A stretch of 64,000 nt of DNA from Selaginella moellendorffii. Lineage: Eukaryota; Streptophyta; Lycopodiopsida; Selaginellales; Selaginellaceae. Shown here in pieces: positions 1 through 11,759 of this stretch (its first letter is position 1; each line of letters begins with the position of its first letter). The position numbers were made by a program, and so were the translations under genes. Below the pieces are notes generated by a model. The model did no database searches, was not told the origin of the DNA, and was given only the letters and a program-made list of their open reading frames with translations. The stretch spans positions 62,001-126,000 of the forward strand of contig NW_003314401.1 of NCBI RefSeq assembly GCF_000143415.4, in the 5' to 3' direction.

Positions 1-3000
1 ATGGAACTAGTTTTCGACGGGAAAAGCGAACCAGAGGAGATTGTATCTGACCAGCCGAAGACTGAGGAACAGGAAATGGAGAACACGAATGACCGGAAGG
101 ATATTGCTGTCAAAGGGGAGCTAGATCTCAACCAAGACGTCCCAGAGGTCAAAGGGGTCGCCTCAACAGAGAATGACCCGAAAGCGGCATGTATCTCTAA
201 AGAAGTGGCTGCTGCACAAGAAGCATGGCGAGCAAACTCGGAGTTTCTTCAAGATTGCACTATTCGGCTTATTTGTATCTTTTCTCTTGATCGGTAAGTC
301 ATCGCGTGTATCTTTTTCTTTTTTCTTTTTTTATTTTGTTTTTTGGTTTTTAGATTTGGTGACTTTGTTTCGGACCAAGTGGTTGCGCCTGTGCGAGAAA
401 CTTGTGCTCAAGTTCTGGGTGCGGTGCTCAAGCAAATGCATTCGCCGCTAGTTCATGAAACTTTCAGTATCCTTCTTCAGATGCAGGTAATCTCACGGTG
501 CAACTCATACCTGAATTTTCATACTGATTTTGACAATGCTTGTCCGTATAAGCTATTTACAGCGGCGTTCAGAGTGGGAGGTCAGACATGGCAGTTTATT
601 GGGCATCAAGTACCTGGTGGCAGTCCGACAGGTAGCCTTTGTTTTCTACGTTTTAAGTGTTTTCATAAGGGGTTTATTTATTTTGAAAGTTTTGTTGCTG
701 CTACATGCAGGAAATGATAGGTGAACTTCTTCCTCGGGTTTTACCTGCCTGTATAGCTGGACTTGAAGATCCTGATGACGACGTGAGATCAGTTGCAGCA
801 GACGCTTTGTTTCCAGCTGCCCGCGCAATTGTGACTCATGCGAGTCATCTGGTAAAAACTATCCTGATCTTGCTGTGGGATATTCTACTTGATCTGGATG
901 ACTTGAGTCCTTCGACTAACAGGTTGGTCTAGTAAAAGATGTTTACGCTTGAGACTAATGTATTGTCTCTGCAGTGTAATGCATCTTCTGGCTGAGCTTT
1001 ATTCACAGCCTGAAGCGTTACTTCCACTGAATTCTACATCTTCGATTGACTTGAATGCGGACATGGCTCTGGACGAGCAACAACAGGATTTGGATGATTT
1101 ATCTGTCTTAGCCCCCCGGCTTTGGCCTTTTATGCGGCATAATATTTCATCCGTGAGATATGCTGCTATTCGAACTCTGGTACGTTCTTCGCAAGATTTC
1201 GTAATTGCTGGTATAACTTCTGTGTTAGGAGCAATTACTGGAGTCGGGATCGACATGTTGGGCTCTACGCATCCTTGACGATATGCTGCGCATGGTCTTT
1301 CAGAATTTGCTTATGGAATCAAACGAAGAAATTCTGCAGTGTTCTGGGCGCGTCTGGCGTCTATTGATTCAGGTAGTACTTTTGTTTGCTGATTATAAAT
1401 ATTACTATTGTTTAACATATGCTTGCAGTGTTCACATTCGCATTTGCAACCATCGACGCTATCCTTCTTTCCAACGTGGCTGAAGCTTGCCAGCACCGCG
1501 GCTGGTGCTTCTTTGGAAGCCTCGAATATGTTTTCGCCCACGTCTCTACCAAAAGGAAGCCGTTCTAAAGTGGTGGCTAAGCTAAGTGCATCTAAACTTA
1601 TAAGCCGAGGAGAGTCTCACTCGCATGGTCCAGAAGCCCAAAAACATTCTGACGTGGTTCCGAAAGTAGTTGTTGGTGCTGACGGAGAGAATTCTGCTGT
1701 ATATATGAGGATTGCCACTACATCTGCCTTGGGAGTTTTGGCTGGGAACGTACCTGGTTCAATGCTGGACCTTATATTTCAGGCTCTAAACCAAGCTTTA
1801 CATTCGCCCTCAGGTATCCAGAGACAGGTGTGTATAGTTTATTCAAGGTTTTGTCGATCACCTTTTATTAATCTTTATTTCACAGGTCGCATCCATGGTT
1901 CTTATATCATGCTTCAAGGAAGTAAGATCCTTTCCTGATGAGAAGAAGGCGCCGGTGATTTCTGCTTTTCGACCTTTAACATCATATTTACAAGTGCTCC
2001 TTTTACAAATTGAGCCTTCGCATCCGACTCCGGACTCTTCTTTGCCTTACGCGGAACTTTCGAGAACTTACGCTAAGATGAGGGCGGAAGTTGCCGCACT
2101 CGTTAAGCATGCTGAGGCTTCGAACTTTGGATTACCAGTGGACTTGCAACCAGTGGAAAACATGTCCGTAGAAGCTGCTATAGACGCTGCAATGAAGTTT
2201 ATTCCTTTGGAGGAATGCAATGGAGCAGTTTCCGATGAGAAAACTTGCTCCGCTCGAGACATGATGGAGTCTGCTCGACAGCGTCTTCTTGCTACCGCAG
2301 GCTATCTAAAATGTGTTCAGGTAACTTTTGGTCACTATGTTGCATTCAGTTGCTGATGGCTATATTCTTGCCTCAGGTTAATCTGCATGGCACAGTTTTG
2401 GCTTTGATGGCTAGTGTGGTCGTATGGATGGGCGAGCTACCGTCGAAGCTGAATCCTATCATCCAACCTTTGATGGGCTCCGTCAAGCGTGAACAGGTGA
2501 ATACGGAAGCTTCTTCAGAGTAATTTGCAACTTGTTTAATTGTTTTTATAGGAGGAAGTACTGCAGCAGTGCGCAGCAGAAGCTTTGGCAGAAGTGATTG
2601 GACACTGTGTTGGTCGGAAACCGTGTCCTAATGACAAGCTTATCAAAAACCTGTCTACCATGGCATGTGCTGATCAGCTTGAAACTCCATTGGCGACTGA
2701 AGCGAACTCGTCCTGGACCTTCGATGATGGTGACTATTCATTGAAATCTTCATCGACTGCGTTACGAAAGATGGAAGTTGCTTCCATTGACGACAAAGCA
2801 AAGGTTGAAGGAATAATTACGAGACGTGGTGCAGAACTGGCACTTAAGGCGCTTTGCCAGAGGTTTGGTGATTCTCTTTTCGAAAAGCTTCCGAGGCTCT
2901 GGGACTGCCTAACTGAAGTAATCAAGCCTTCCGATCCTGGTCATATTCACGATGCGTTTCTAGTAGAACCAGTTGCCGATCCTCAAGCGCTTGTTAACAA

Positions 3001-5874
3001 CCTGCAGGTATGCTTATCCTTGTTTTCTCATTCCGATGACGCTCTAAACCAACCTGCAGCTTATACGCGTTACTGCTCCTTTCCTAAAAAATGCCATGCA
3101 ATCGAGGATATTAACACTCCTCCCTGCAATATTTGGCTGCGTTCGACATCGTCATGCGGCTGTAAGATGTGGTGCGTCAAGATGTATCACAGCGATGGCC
3201 CGAACCTTGAAAGAGACGATCATGACTGCTGTCCTAGCAAAGGCCATGCCAATGCTTACTGATGGTACATCTATGGAGGCAAGACAAGGAGCAGGGATGC
3301 TGGTGACGTTTCTTGTCGAAGGCATGGGAATGGAACTCGTAGGATACGCTCCGTTTCTCATCGTTCCGTTGCTGGGCTGCATGGGTGACAGCAACCAGGT
3401 TGTCAGGCAAAGCGTGACTCACAGTTTTGCCGCCTTGGTTCCACTTCTTCCACTTGCTCGAGGGGTACCACAGCCAGAAGGTATCTCCTCTCTAAGTAAC
3501 TCAGCCGATGCCAGGTTTTTGGAACAATTACTGGATAACAGTCGCGTCGACGACTATAAGCTGGCGTTTGATTTAAAAACTCCGCTACGCAGGTACTTGT
3601 CTCCTAGCTCGCTTTCGTTGGTTGTACTGACTGATGTCCTTTTAACCAGGTATCAACAAGAAGGTATCAACTGGCTAGCTTTCTTAAAGCGTTTTAAGCT
3701 CCATGGTGTTTTGTGCGATGACATGGGTCTGGGAAAGACCCTTCAAGCTTCTGCGATTGTTGCTTCAGATATGGCTGAGCGTATTGCTGCTGGCCAGGGG
3801 AAAGAGTCGACGTTATCTTTGATAGTATGCCCACCAACATTAGTGGGTCACTGGATATACGAGATTGAGAAGTTCATACCGGCCGAACTTCTGAAACCTT
3901 TGCAGTATGTGGGGCAACCTCAGGATCGGTTATACTTGCGCAATCAGTTCTCGGCTCACAGTATTATAATCACATCTTACGATGTGCTTCGAAAGGACAT
4001 CGAGCATCTGAGCCAAATACAGTGGAACTTCTGCATCCTAGATGAAGGACACATCATCAAAAGCGGGAAGTCCAAAATCACTCTGGCTGTAAAGAGAATT
4101 CAAGCCGAGCACAGATTAATTCTCAGCGGTACTCCTATTCAGGTAAATGTCGGCGCTGCTTCTTAAACGCAACTAATCCAAGCTCTGATTTCAGAACAAT
4201 GTACTAGAACTATGGTCATTGTTTGATTTTCTTATGCCGGGTTTCCTTGGAACTGAACGCCAGGTTTAGCTGACGTATAATTGTTTTTTCTTGTGTTTGA
4301 CGGCATCTTGTTCCAGTTCCATGGTAGCTATGGCAAACCTTTGCAAGCTGCAAGAGATCCGAAATGTTCCGCGAAAGAAGCTGAGGCCGGGGTGTTAGCC
4401 ATGGAGGCCTTGCACAAGCAGGTACATTTCGTCCTTGTCACTACGTTCGCTCATGCTGTTATAACTCAGGTCATGCCTTTTCTGTTGCGCCGGACAAAAG
4501 ATGAAGTGCTAGCGGATTTACCTCCCAAAATTATTCAAGACCGTTACTGTGACTTGAGTTCGCTTCAGCTGAAACTTTATGAAAAGTTTGCCTTTTCTCA
4601 AGCCAAGAAGAATGTGGCCACCATGGTTGAGGCGTACGGTGGAAATGCTGATGACCGAGGAAACACGTCAGCTCCTACGCACGTCTTTCAGGTCTTTCTT
4701 TCTCTTTTTTATTGTGCTTCACTAGCGTGTAGTTGATCTTCTATTTTCTTTTTCTCAGGCCCTGCAATACCTGCGAAAAGTTTGCAGTCATCCTGTGCTT
4801 GTCCTAGACGGACCTCTGTCAGAGAACGTCAATGAGGAGAATGGCAGCATGGATATACATGATATTCAAAACTCGCCAAAGCTTCTGGCCTTGCGAGATA
4901 TTCTCGAAGAATGTGGCATCGGTCAATGCAACGGCGATAATTCTACTGCCGGGGGACAACATCGTGTTTTGATCTTTGCACAACTAAAGGTAAAGGTAAA
5001 TGAAGAGGCGTAAGTGCTTATCATCGATTTGGCAGGGTTTTCTTGACATTATTGAAAAGGATTTGTTTCAAACACACATGAAAAGGTTAGTGTGTTCTTT
5101 CAGCTCCGGCTAACTAGCGCTTGTTTTTATATTCAGTGTGACATACATGAGGCTCGATGGCTCCGTTGACGTTAGCAAGCGTTTTGAGATTGTGAAGGCT
5201 TTCAATTCTGATCCAACAATAGACGTGCTTCTTCTCACTACACACGGTACAGCGTCGGCATTTTACTTGTTCTCGGGGCCTGATTGTTATTCATTGTGAA
5301 GTGGGTGGCTTGGGATTAAACCTTACAGCAGCAGACACGGTTGTATTTATGGAGCATGACTGGAATCCTATGCGTGATTTACAGGTAACTTGATCAGAGA
5401 TGCAACAGTGTCGATATCAATGTTCTTTGTACAGGCTATGGACAGATCTCACAGGCTTGGACAACGGCGGGTGGTTAATGTGCATAGACTGATAATGCGT
5501 GGAACTTTAGAGGAGAAGGTCATGAACCTTCAACGCTTCAAGCTTTCCATTGCGAACACGGTTATCAATGCGGACAACGCGAGCATTAGCAGTATGGACA
5601 CAGGCCAGCTTCTCGACTTGTTTACCTTTGACGGGAAGAAGGTACCCAGACACACAGGCTTCCAGTCACTGACTACTAACATCTCTGGTTTGTATTTGTC
5701 CAGGCTAATGTCCCAGGTACGAGCAAGGATAAGGAGGAAGAGGCTGCAGGATCGAGTGGCTCGAAAGGCGGCAAAGGACTCAAGTCGATGCTAAGCTCTT
5801 TGGAGGATCTCTGGGACCAGTCACTATACCACGAGGAGTATAATCTTGGTCAGTTCGTCTCTCGCCTCAAGTGA
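1..5874 (+). CDS. BTAF1: TATA-binding protein-associated factor BTAF1/Mot1, Snf2-family ATPase (5' partial)
   Basis: Nuclear Mot1-type ATPase that uses ATP to remove TBP from DNA (family knowledge). The window opens inside the gene, so the N-terminus is missing. Roughly twenty short introns separate the exons; the first has its donor at 294 and its acceptor before [19 protein letters not shown]-type helical segments run to about 3590. The Snf2 core starts with [15 protein letters not shown]; Walker A DDMGLGKT is near 3714-3740 and the DEGH box at 4041-4052. The helicase C lobe follows, with [16 protein letters not shown] after a junction near 5300 and [19 protein letters not shown] near 5440-5490. 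The last intron (about 5641-5703) must be removed to reach the C-terminus ending QFVSRLK, stop at 5872-5874. Other Snf2 families lack this HEAT plus C-terminal arrangement, so the assignment is firm. Confidence 0.93.
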
Positions 5875-6123
5875 TGGCTGCGGACGGCGATAAAATGCGT
5901 CACAACATTTTGTTTTTGTGATCTGTAAGTTCCCGGGATAGGTAGGATGTAGGAAGCATTTGTAAATAATTCAAGTGTCTCACAGTTGCAGAGGTACGCA
6001 AGTCTTTGAACAAGCATTTTGTTCAAAGCTTTATCAAACTCCAAAGAACTAAATTTTTATCGGTGTTCTCGGCCTCTCAGCTGTGCATAGCTTACTCCAA
6101 GCCGGGTCATCTTTCGAGGTACT
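5875..6123. other. Convergent intergenic spacer
   Basis: Short 3'-to-3' gap between the BTAF1 gene and the proline-rich protein gene. It must hold both polyadenylation regions. I see no further coding sequence or repeat. Confidence 0.6.
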
Positions 6124-7440
6124 TCAGTCGTTTATATCTTCCTCTGGCAATTCAGAGGCATCTATGGCTAACTTTCCTCGCTTGACTCCGAAATCCCAGG
6201 TGATGCTTCTCGGTGGCGGCGGAGGCGAAGAGTACTTGTAGGCATGAGGAGGTGGCACTTGAACAGGAGACTTGGCAGGAACAGGTGGTGGAGATCGATT
6301 ATGATACGTAGGTGGTGGTGGAGGAGAGTGGTAGAAAAGTGGAGGTGGAAGCTTTGTAACAGGCCCAGGTGATGATTTTGGAGGTGGCGGCTTGCTACTT
6401 GGTGGTGGCGATGGCTTCTTAGGTGCCATTGGAGGCGGATACTTGTGAGAAGCTACAGGAGGTGGTGGTAATGGCTTCTGAGGTGCCATTGGAGGCGGAT
6501 ACTTGTGAGAAGTTACAGGAGGTGGTGAAGGATGGATCTGCGGAGGAGGAGTTTTGCGGAAGTGGATTGGAGCCGGAGGTGGATGATGGTATTTCACAGG
6601 AGCTGGAGGTGGTGGGGGTGGCGGGGACTTGTAAATGTATGGATTGAACGGCGACTTAGAAACTGGAGGAGCAACTGGTCGTAGAGATGGTGGTGGCGGA
6701 TGGTGAGAAACAGGCGGAGGAGTGTGAGAATGGTAGCTGGGAACGCTTGGCGGGGGTGGATGATGGTTTGGGACGTGCTTGAACGGTGGCGGTGGTGACG
6801 AGTACTTGTAAACTGGCGGAGGAGGAAGAGGAGGAGCAGCGGCGGTTTTGCAAGCTCCCGGACGTTTGAGAGGCCGGCACGCGAAGGGACCGGAAGTAAA
6901 CACGACCTCTCGCAGGGATTTGTGGACGAGTAGAAGCGGAGCTCCCGTGTGACCATCTCCCATGGAGCTCACCTCATCGCAGTCGCCGGTGCTTGGGCCT
7001 CGCAGAAGCTTGGCTTTGCATCCCTTAACGCCGAAGATGGCTGGAATCTCGTCCATGGGAATGGTGAAGACGCCGTGAGTGTTGGTGTATCCAACGCCGG
7101 AGAAGGTCACGAATCCATACAGGTCCACGCATTTGATGCCTACCTCGGCGTCTGCTCGACACAAGAACGAAGAACTTCTCTCAAACTTCTACCAAAGATG
7201 GTTTTCTTGCGTACCATGGAGAGGGAGGCTCATGTTGCCAACACGTCCGTGCCAGCATCGATCACAGACAACATGGCCTTTGACGAGAATTTTCGGCTTC
7301 TTCATCTGGAACTCGAAGTCGTCGTTTGGATCGAACGCCTCGGGCTCAGCTTCTACTTCTTGTCCCAGAACCGGGAGTGCTACTGCTGCTAGCACCACCA
7401 TCGCTACAAGCAGCAGCAGCGGGAGCTTCTCCATCGCCAA
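6124..7440 (-). CDS. Ole e 1/extensin-family proline-rich cell-wall protein
   Basis: Secreted hydroxyproline-rich wall protein (inference from family). It starts at 7440 with a hydrophobic signal peptide (MAMEKLPLLLLVAMVVLAAV, likely cut after VLGQ). An Ole e 1-like domain follows, containing GHVVCDRCW, then across the intron GIKCVDLYG and the TNTHGVFTIPMDE stretch. The only intron is 7152-7214 (63 bp): CATG|GT donor and CAG acceptor, giving an in-frame join to AEVGIKCVD. After FTSGPFACRPL comes a long block of PPPP separated by YKYSS, SHKYPPPMAP and similar units; the YKY motifs are potential tyrosine cross-link sites. The C-terminus turns acidic (ELPEEDIND), unlike classical extensins. Here the Ole e 1 domain precedes the proline block, the reverse of the start of the 39-42 kb gene. 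Confidence 0.88.
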
Positions 7441-7737
7441 ACCTGGAAGTTCTTTGCTGGCTACATTGAAATATACAGAAGAACCAGAGCGCGTTGGTAG
7501 CAGCTTTGCAGAGGAATTTATCGTGTCTGGATTTTCAGGTACCTTTTGGAGCTATCTGTGTCTGACTGTCGACTCATGACTGCCGACTCACGGGGCGCTC
7601 GTCCTCGGACAGAATGATTACCAGGTTCGCAAAACAAAAGCCTTAAAAATCATGTTTTGATTGAAAAGAGTTCTTACGACTGACTACGCGTTGAGATGAT
7701 TGCCAGATACAGGCGAAGGAGAAAAGAAAACTAGCGA
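7441..7737. other. Intergenic, tandem same-strand genes
   Basis: About 300 bp that serve as promoter and leader for the proline-rich protein gene and as 3' flank for the UBX gene, both on the minus strand. No additional gene or repeat is visible. Confidence 0.5.
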
Positions 7738-9588
7738 TCAATCCCATGCCATGTTCAGTATGGCGTTGGCAACACCTGCTTCATCGATGGTGATGCTGGG
7801 ATCATACTCGAGAGACCTCCCACCAGGAATGGTGAGCGTGAGGCGAAACTTTCTGCCGCTGGCGGCCTCCTCCACGTTCAAGCAGCAATACGACCAGAGG
7901 TACTGCTCATACACAATACGACCAACATGAGAAGCGAGAAAGGAAGAACATCGCTGGGTTTCCACTTACAGTTAGTGGATCGGATCGAAAGTACCTCCGC
8001 TGGCCCCTCTTGCCATCGGGAAAACGCACTCCAACGCGGCAAGTTTCTGGCTCTTCGGGCTTGGGCTCGTCCGGCAGCGCTGGATGCTTGCTGCCGCGGG
8101 CCTTGACATGCTCCGCCGCCGAAGAAGGCTCGGTTTGGCTCTCCAACGAAGCTGCCAAGGCCCGCTGGAGTTCCTGGTCTTCGTCGATATCAGCCGGGCC
8201 TGCCAAGAACAAAGTGAAAAGATTGCTGGCAACTCAGCGTCGAGCTCTACCTTGATCCAGCTGCTGTTGTGGTTGCTGCTGCTGCTGCTGTTGCTGTTGC
8301 TGTTGCTGTTGTTCCACATCTCGTGGTCGCTTTTGAGTGTGGTTCTCCATGGGACCTCTATCCATGAATTGGACAAGATCCTGAAAGTGTTGTAAGTCTC
8401 TATAGAAAACTCTAAGTGGTGTGAATAAAACATATACCTCGAGCAGTCTCTCCGCGCCTACCATACCCTCCCAGGATCTCATCTTCTGGCCAGTTAAAGG
8501 ATCCAGCACCAGAATGGTAGGCATGGTATTCAAGCGGTAGTACGTGCACACCTTCTTTCCTTCCTCGGTGTCATCGTAGATCTAAAACCACCAAAGAAGA
8601 AGTGAGGCCACGAATGCTATCAAACACCATAAATACCTGCCAGAAGACGAAGGTTATCCTCACCGTGTCCTTGACGGCCTCGTGTGCCCAGGTGTCTCTG
8701 TTCAGCTACACAGAAAGCATCAGCTCGTAGATGAGAAAACACAGTTTGCAAGCTTACTTGTGGAGCTATAATCATACCATATGACTCGCAAACTCTGTAT
8801 GGGATTGCAAGTTGATGAGCAACCATTTTCCTTGCTTGGCTGCTTCTGCTTTCGCCTAAACATGCGAAGAAAGATGGTCTCGTCTGGGAACGAAGAAAAG
8901 TGGCGTCCTTCGTACCTGCTCGAAGCTTCCCTCGAAGTTGAGCTCCAGTGGCGGACGGTACAGGGACGCAAGCGTTGGAGCTTTGGCACCCACGGGAGAG
9001 CTCCCAGGGGAGGGCTTGGCGATTCTGGAGTTAAACTCGTCCTCGAAGTTCCGGAAAGCATCCACAGGAGTCGGCTGGACGGGACCTGCTTGCGCCCTTC
9101 TTTGTGCTCTGGAAAACCATCCAAAGAGAATGAGAAAAGGAGATGGTGATCTTCGTTTTCTTACCTGTACTGGAACATATCCTCGTACAAGGCCTCGCGT
9201 TTCACAGGCAGTGGTGGACGAACGTAGTCATCTCCCCCACTGAGAGGAAAAAAATCCTTTCTTTTCATCCAGGAACGAGAAAGAACGAAGGAAAGCTCTC
9301 ACCTTGGAGAAGGGAGCACTACTGGCGGTGGCTCCGCAAGGACAGGCTTGCTCATCGGCGGGGGCTCCGCTGCTAAAGGCGGAGCTCCAATCTCGACACC
9401 TCCGCCAGCGAAAAAGAGCTGAATCGCTTCCTCGAGCTGCCAGTTCGTCGCCTACACAAAATCACTCGGCATTTCCTTCAAGAAGAGCGATCAGGGAGGG
9501 ATCAAACCTCGAGGAACTGGTGGCAGCGATCGGCAGGCTCGCCTACCACCTCCATGAACTGCTCCAGCAACAGCTGCTTGTCTTCCAT
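7738..9588 (-). CDS. UBA-UAS-UBX domain protein (PUX/UBXD7-like p97/CDC48 adaptor)
   Basis: Likely links ubiquitylated clients to the CDC48/p97 ATPase (family knowledge). Start ATG 9588 (MEDKQLLLEQFMEV) opens a UBA-like helix set, spliced to ATNWQLEEAIQLFFAGGG. A proline-rich linker leads to YVRPPLPVKREALYEDMF. The thioredoxin-like UAS domain reads KQGKWLLINLQSHTEFA, then LNRDTWAHEAV, then YRLNTMPTILVLDPLTGQKM. After a polyglutamine tract come a UIM-like helix (DEDQELQRALAASLES) and the UBX domain, beginning CRVGVRFPDGKRGQRRYF and ending AGVANAILNMAWD at 7738. Around nine short exons were traced with consistent phases. Domain order matches plant PUX7/human UBXD7. I give no symbol because the paralogue is uncertain. 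Confidence 0.87.
8265..8312 (-). repeat. CAG/CAA trinucleotide tract encoding polyglutamine
   Basis: Imperfect CTG/TTG run on the plus strand, read as CAG/CAA codons on the gene strand. It encodes about 13 consecutive glutamines, then PQQQ, between the UAS and UBX halves of the adaptor. A slippage-prone coding microsatellite. Confidence 0.8.
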
Positions 9589-9708
9589 GGCGCTCAATCC
9601 AAATTGCCCTAGCTAGCTGGCCCTAAAGGTACTCTTTTAATCGGCCATTTTAAGTTAACTTACGAAAGTTTAAAGGAGGAGAAAAGACTTGTACAACCAA
9701 ATGAAATT

Positions 9709-10916
9709 CTAGACACTTGAAGGCAACCGGATCATCATCTGGCCCTCCGCCACACTGTCACAAACAAAGAAATCGTAAATTTCATGGAAAAAATGGATTT
9801 TTTCTTCTTTTGATCCATACCTCTTTACGTAGTAGTAGCAGAAATCGGCAAGGATGAATGTCTGGACAATCTCGGCGACCACAACCATGGCAGGCCACAA
9901 GCCATAAGGAATCAAGCTCCGGTGTTTGAGCTGCGTTCCCAGCGTGTAGAAGAGGTAGCCCCGTCCATCTATCAGCTGCAAAAGGAGAAGAAAAATGCGT
10001 TTTTTTACATGACCTTCCTCTTGTCTTTCATACCTGGAGCAGCCAATGCGCACAGTTGATAAATCTTGCAACGCCAAGGGCGAAAACGTAGAGCGCAGTA
10101 AAGGGTTCTATAAGCTGTGGATCAAATCCAAGATAAGTGAGCGAAGAAACATAGAGAATTGGCCTACCTTAGCCTTTTGCATCACCCGAAGCTGAGGCAG
10201 CACGGAGACGGCCTCCAAATACACACAAAACGCCCACAAAACTCTGTTGATAAGGTGGTACCGGATGAGAGGATGAACCAGGATAGCGAGCACTGCGCAT
10301 GGAGCCAGCTGAAAAGGAAAACCAAAAAGGAGTGATAGAACTCAAGTCCCGGACGAGAAGAACAAAGCTCACCACATAGTAGAGTGGCATGTTATCGAGT
10401 TCCTGGACATAAGTTGCCTTGAGATTGGTCCGGATCATATAGATCACCCAGGCCGTGACGAGGAGCGTGGCCGTGTCGAGGAAAGTGTGGATGTTTTGCT
10501 CCATGAAAGTGGAGCAGTAGAGCCGGACGAGAAGAAAAATCGCTGTAAGCTCCTGCGACCGCAAAGACACACCTAAGAAACACGAGAAACACACACTTGT
10601 AAGAAAGTTTTTTAAGTGATTTGAGGCGGCCCTAGCTGTAGCTAACGAGCGATCGAATCGATCGATCGCTCCATGGATCCTTACCGGCGCAATTCTTCTC
10701 CTTCTGGAGCTTGTAGATGAGAATGACGATCCCCAGGGCGTGGACGCACTCGGAGGCGACGAAGAGGGTGTCGTGATCCTTGACGACATACCTGAGGAAG
10801 ACGATCCCAATCACTGCCGCCAGCGCCAGGAGCGCGGCCTTGACGCGGGGATTCTGGCGCTGGATCCTCCAGACGAGCGCCTGGATGGGATTCTTGGACC
10901 GCCGCGCGCTCCCCAT
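9709..10916 (-). CDS. ERD2-like (KDEL receptor family) seven-helix membrane protein
   Basis: Belongs to the plant ERD2-like branch of the ER-lumen-protein-retaining receptor family, expected in Golgi/ER membranes. It starts at ATG 10916 (MGSARRSKNPIQALVWRIQ); an in-frame ATG at 10949 would add 11 residues. Exons in order encode the ALLALAAVIGIVFLRY helix, SECVHALGIVILIYKLQKEK, SLRSQELTAIFLLVRLYCS, LVTAWVIYMIRTNLKATY, HLINRVLWAFCVYLEAVSVLPQLRVMQ, ALGVARFINCAHWLLQ and ETFILADFCYYYVK-like segments, ending RLPSSV. The N-terminal extension relative to true KDEL receptors fits the ERD2-like group. Direct demonstration of HDEL binding is lacking for that group, so the ligand is uncertain. Confidence 0.9.
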
Positions 10917-11759
10917 GCCGAATCTATTCCTCGCTCCTCCCTCGCCCAAAAGAGTTTAAAACTCCAGTTAATAAGCTCCGTACGAGCCTAGGGTTTTGTT
11001 CCTTGTCCGTACCTGGGGGATCAATGACGTGGCTGATCTAATCGCTGACGTGGCAGATCCAAGGGTCGCGGCTGTTCCGGGGATATACATTGCTGGAGAA
11101 AACTATGGCGACGCATTGCTAGTTTGGGAGGAGAGAAGAAATGGTGCGACCCGCAAGAACAGCGTCGACAAGCCCCTCTTTGATGCGCCGGCGGAGGCGG
11201 CGCCGAGGGCGAGGAGTAAGATCACCCGATCTTCCAGTGGAACTCGACTCAAAAAATCTCTTTTTTCGCAGAGGCGTAGACGCGGAAGGCACAGGAGAAG
11301 ATCGGCCTCCACGAACACTGGGACGCGAAGCGATCAGGGCTAGGAAAACACACAATCTCCTCGTCTCGCCACTCCAAATCCAATGCCGCTCCACCAACAA
11401 CACGAATCCAATCCTCCCATGATGTTCTTCGCCAAATCGATGTAAATAAAAAGTGCGAATTCGAAAGCGATGATCCAGCACAAGAAGTTCTCCACTTCCA
11501 TTGTTCTTCTCTCCAAAGTCTAAGTTTCTGGAAGGAACTGCGGACATCTCTCGATCTATCTCATAGCGTGTGAGACTTCCTCGAACCAAAAAGCCAGTTT
11601 TTCTAATCGGTGCCAACCTTTGAGATTCTTTTCGCTCTCCAATTCCGCGGGAGAGGAAACGAAATGGTGGAATTTGGAGCGAACTCTCGTTCTCTCGAGT
11701 GCAAAACAATACAAAGGTTTCCTGGAATTCCAAAAGCTTGGTCTTCGTTTAGGGTGGAA
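10917..11759. other. Divergent intergenic region, ERD2-like and rhomboid genes
   Basis: About 840 bp between divergent genes, so both promoters and leaders lie here. It contains a TAGGGTTT telo-box-like motif near 10989 and two TGACGTGGC repeats (see separate entry). Arginine-rich open frames around 11140-11340 are GC-rich leader sequence that I could not match to any family. Confidence 0.5.
11025..11054. promoter_or_regulatory. Two direct TGACGTGGC bZIP/UPRE-like repeats
   Basis: TGACGTGGC occurs at 11025-11033 and 11046-11054, each inside a longer near-identical stretch ending GATC, with a 21-bp period (about two helical turns). TGACGTG(G/A) is the recognised XBP1/bZIP unfolded-protein-response element and also fits other ACGT-core bZIPs. 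It sits 109 bp or more upstream of the ERD2-like start. Use by bZIP60-type factors is inference. Confidence 0.45.

Noticed and set aside
11119-11733. 204-codon minus-strand frame and arginine-rich plus-strand frames upstream of the rhomboid gene
   Set aside because: GC-rich leader/promoter sequence with many Arg codons; no known domain, no supporting splice pattern.
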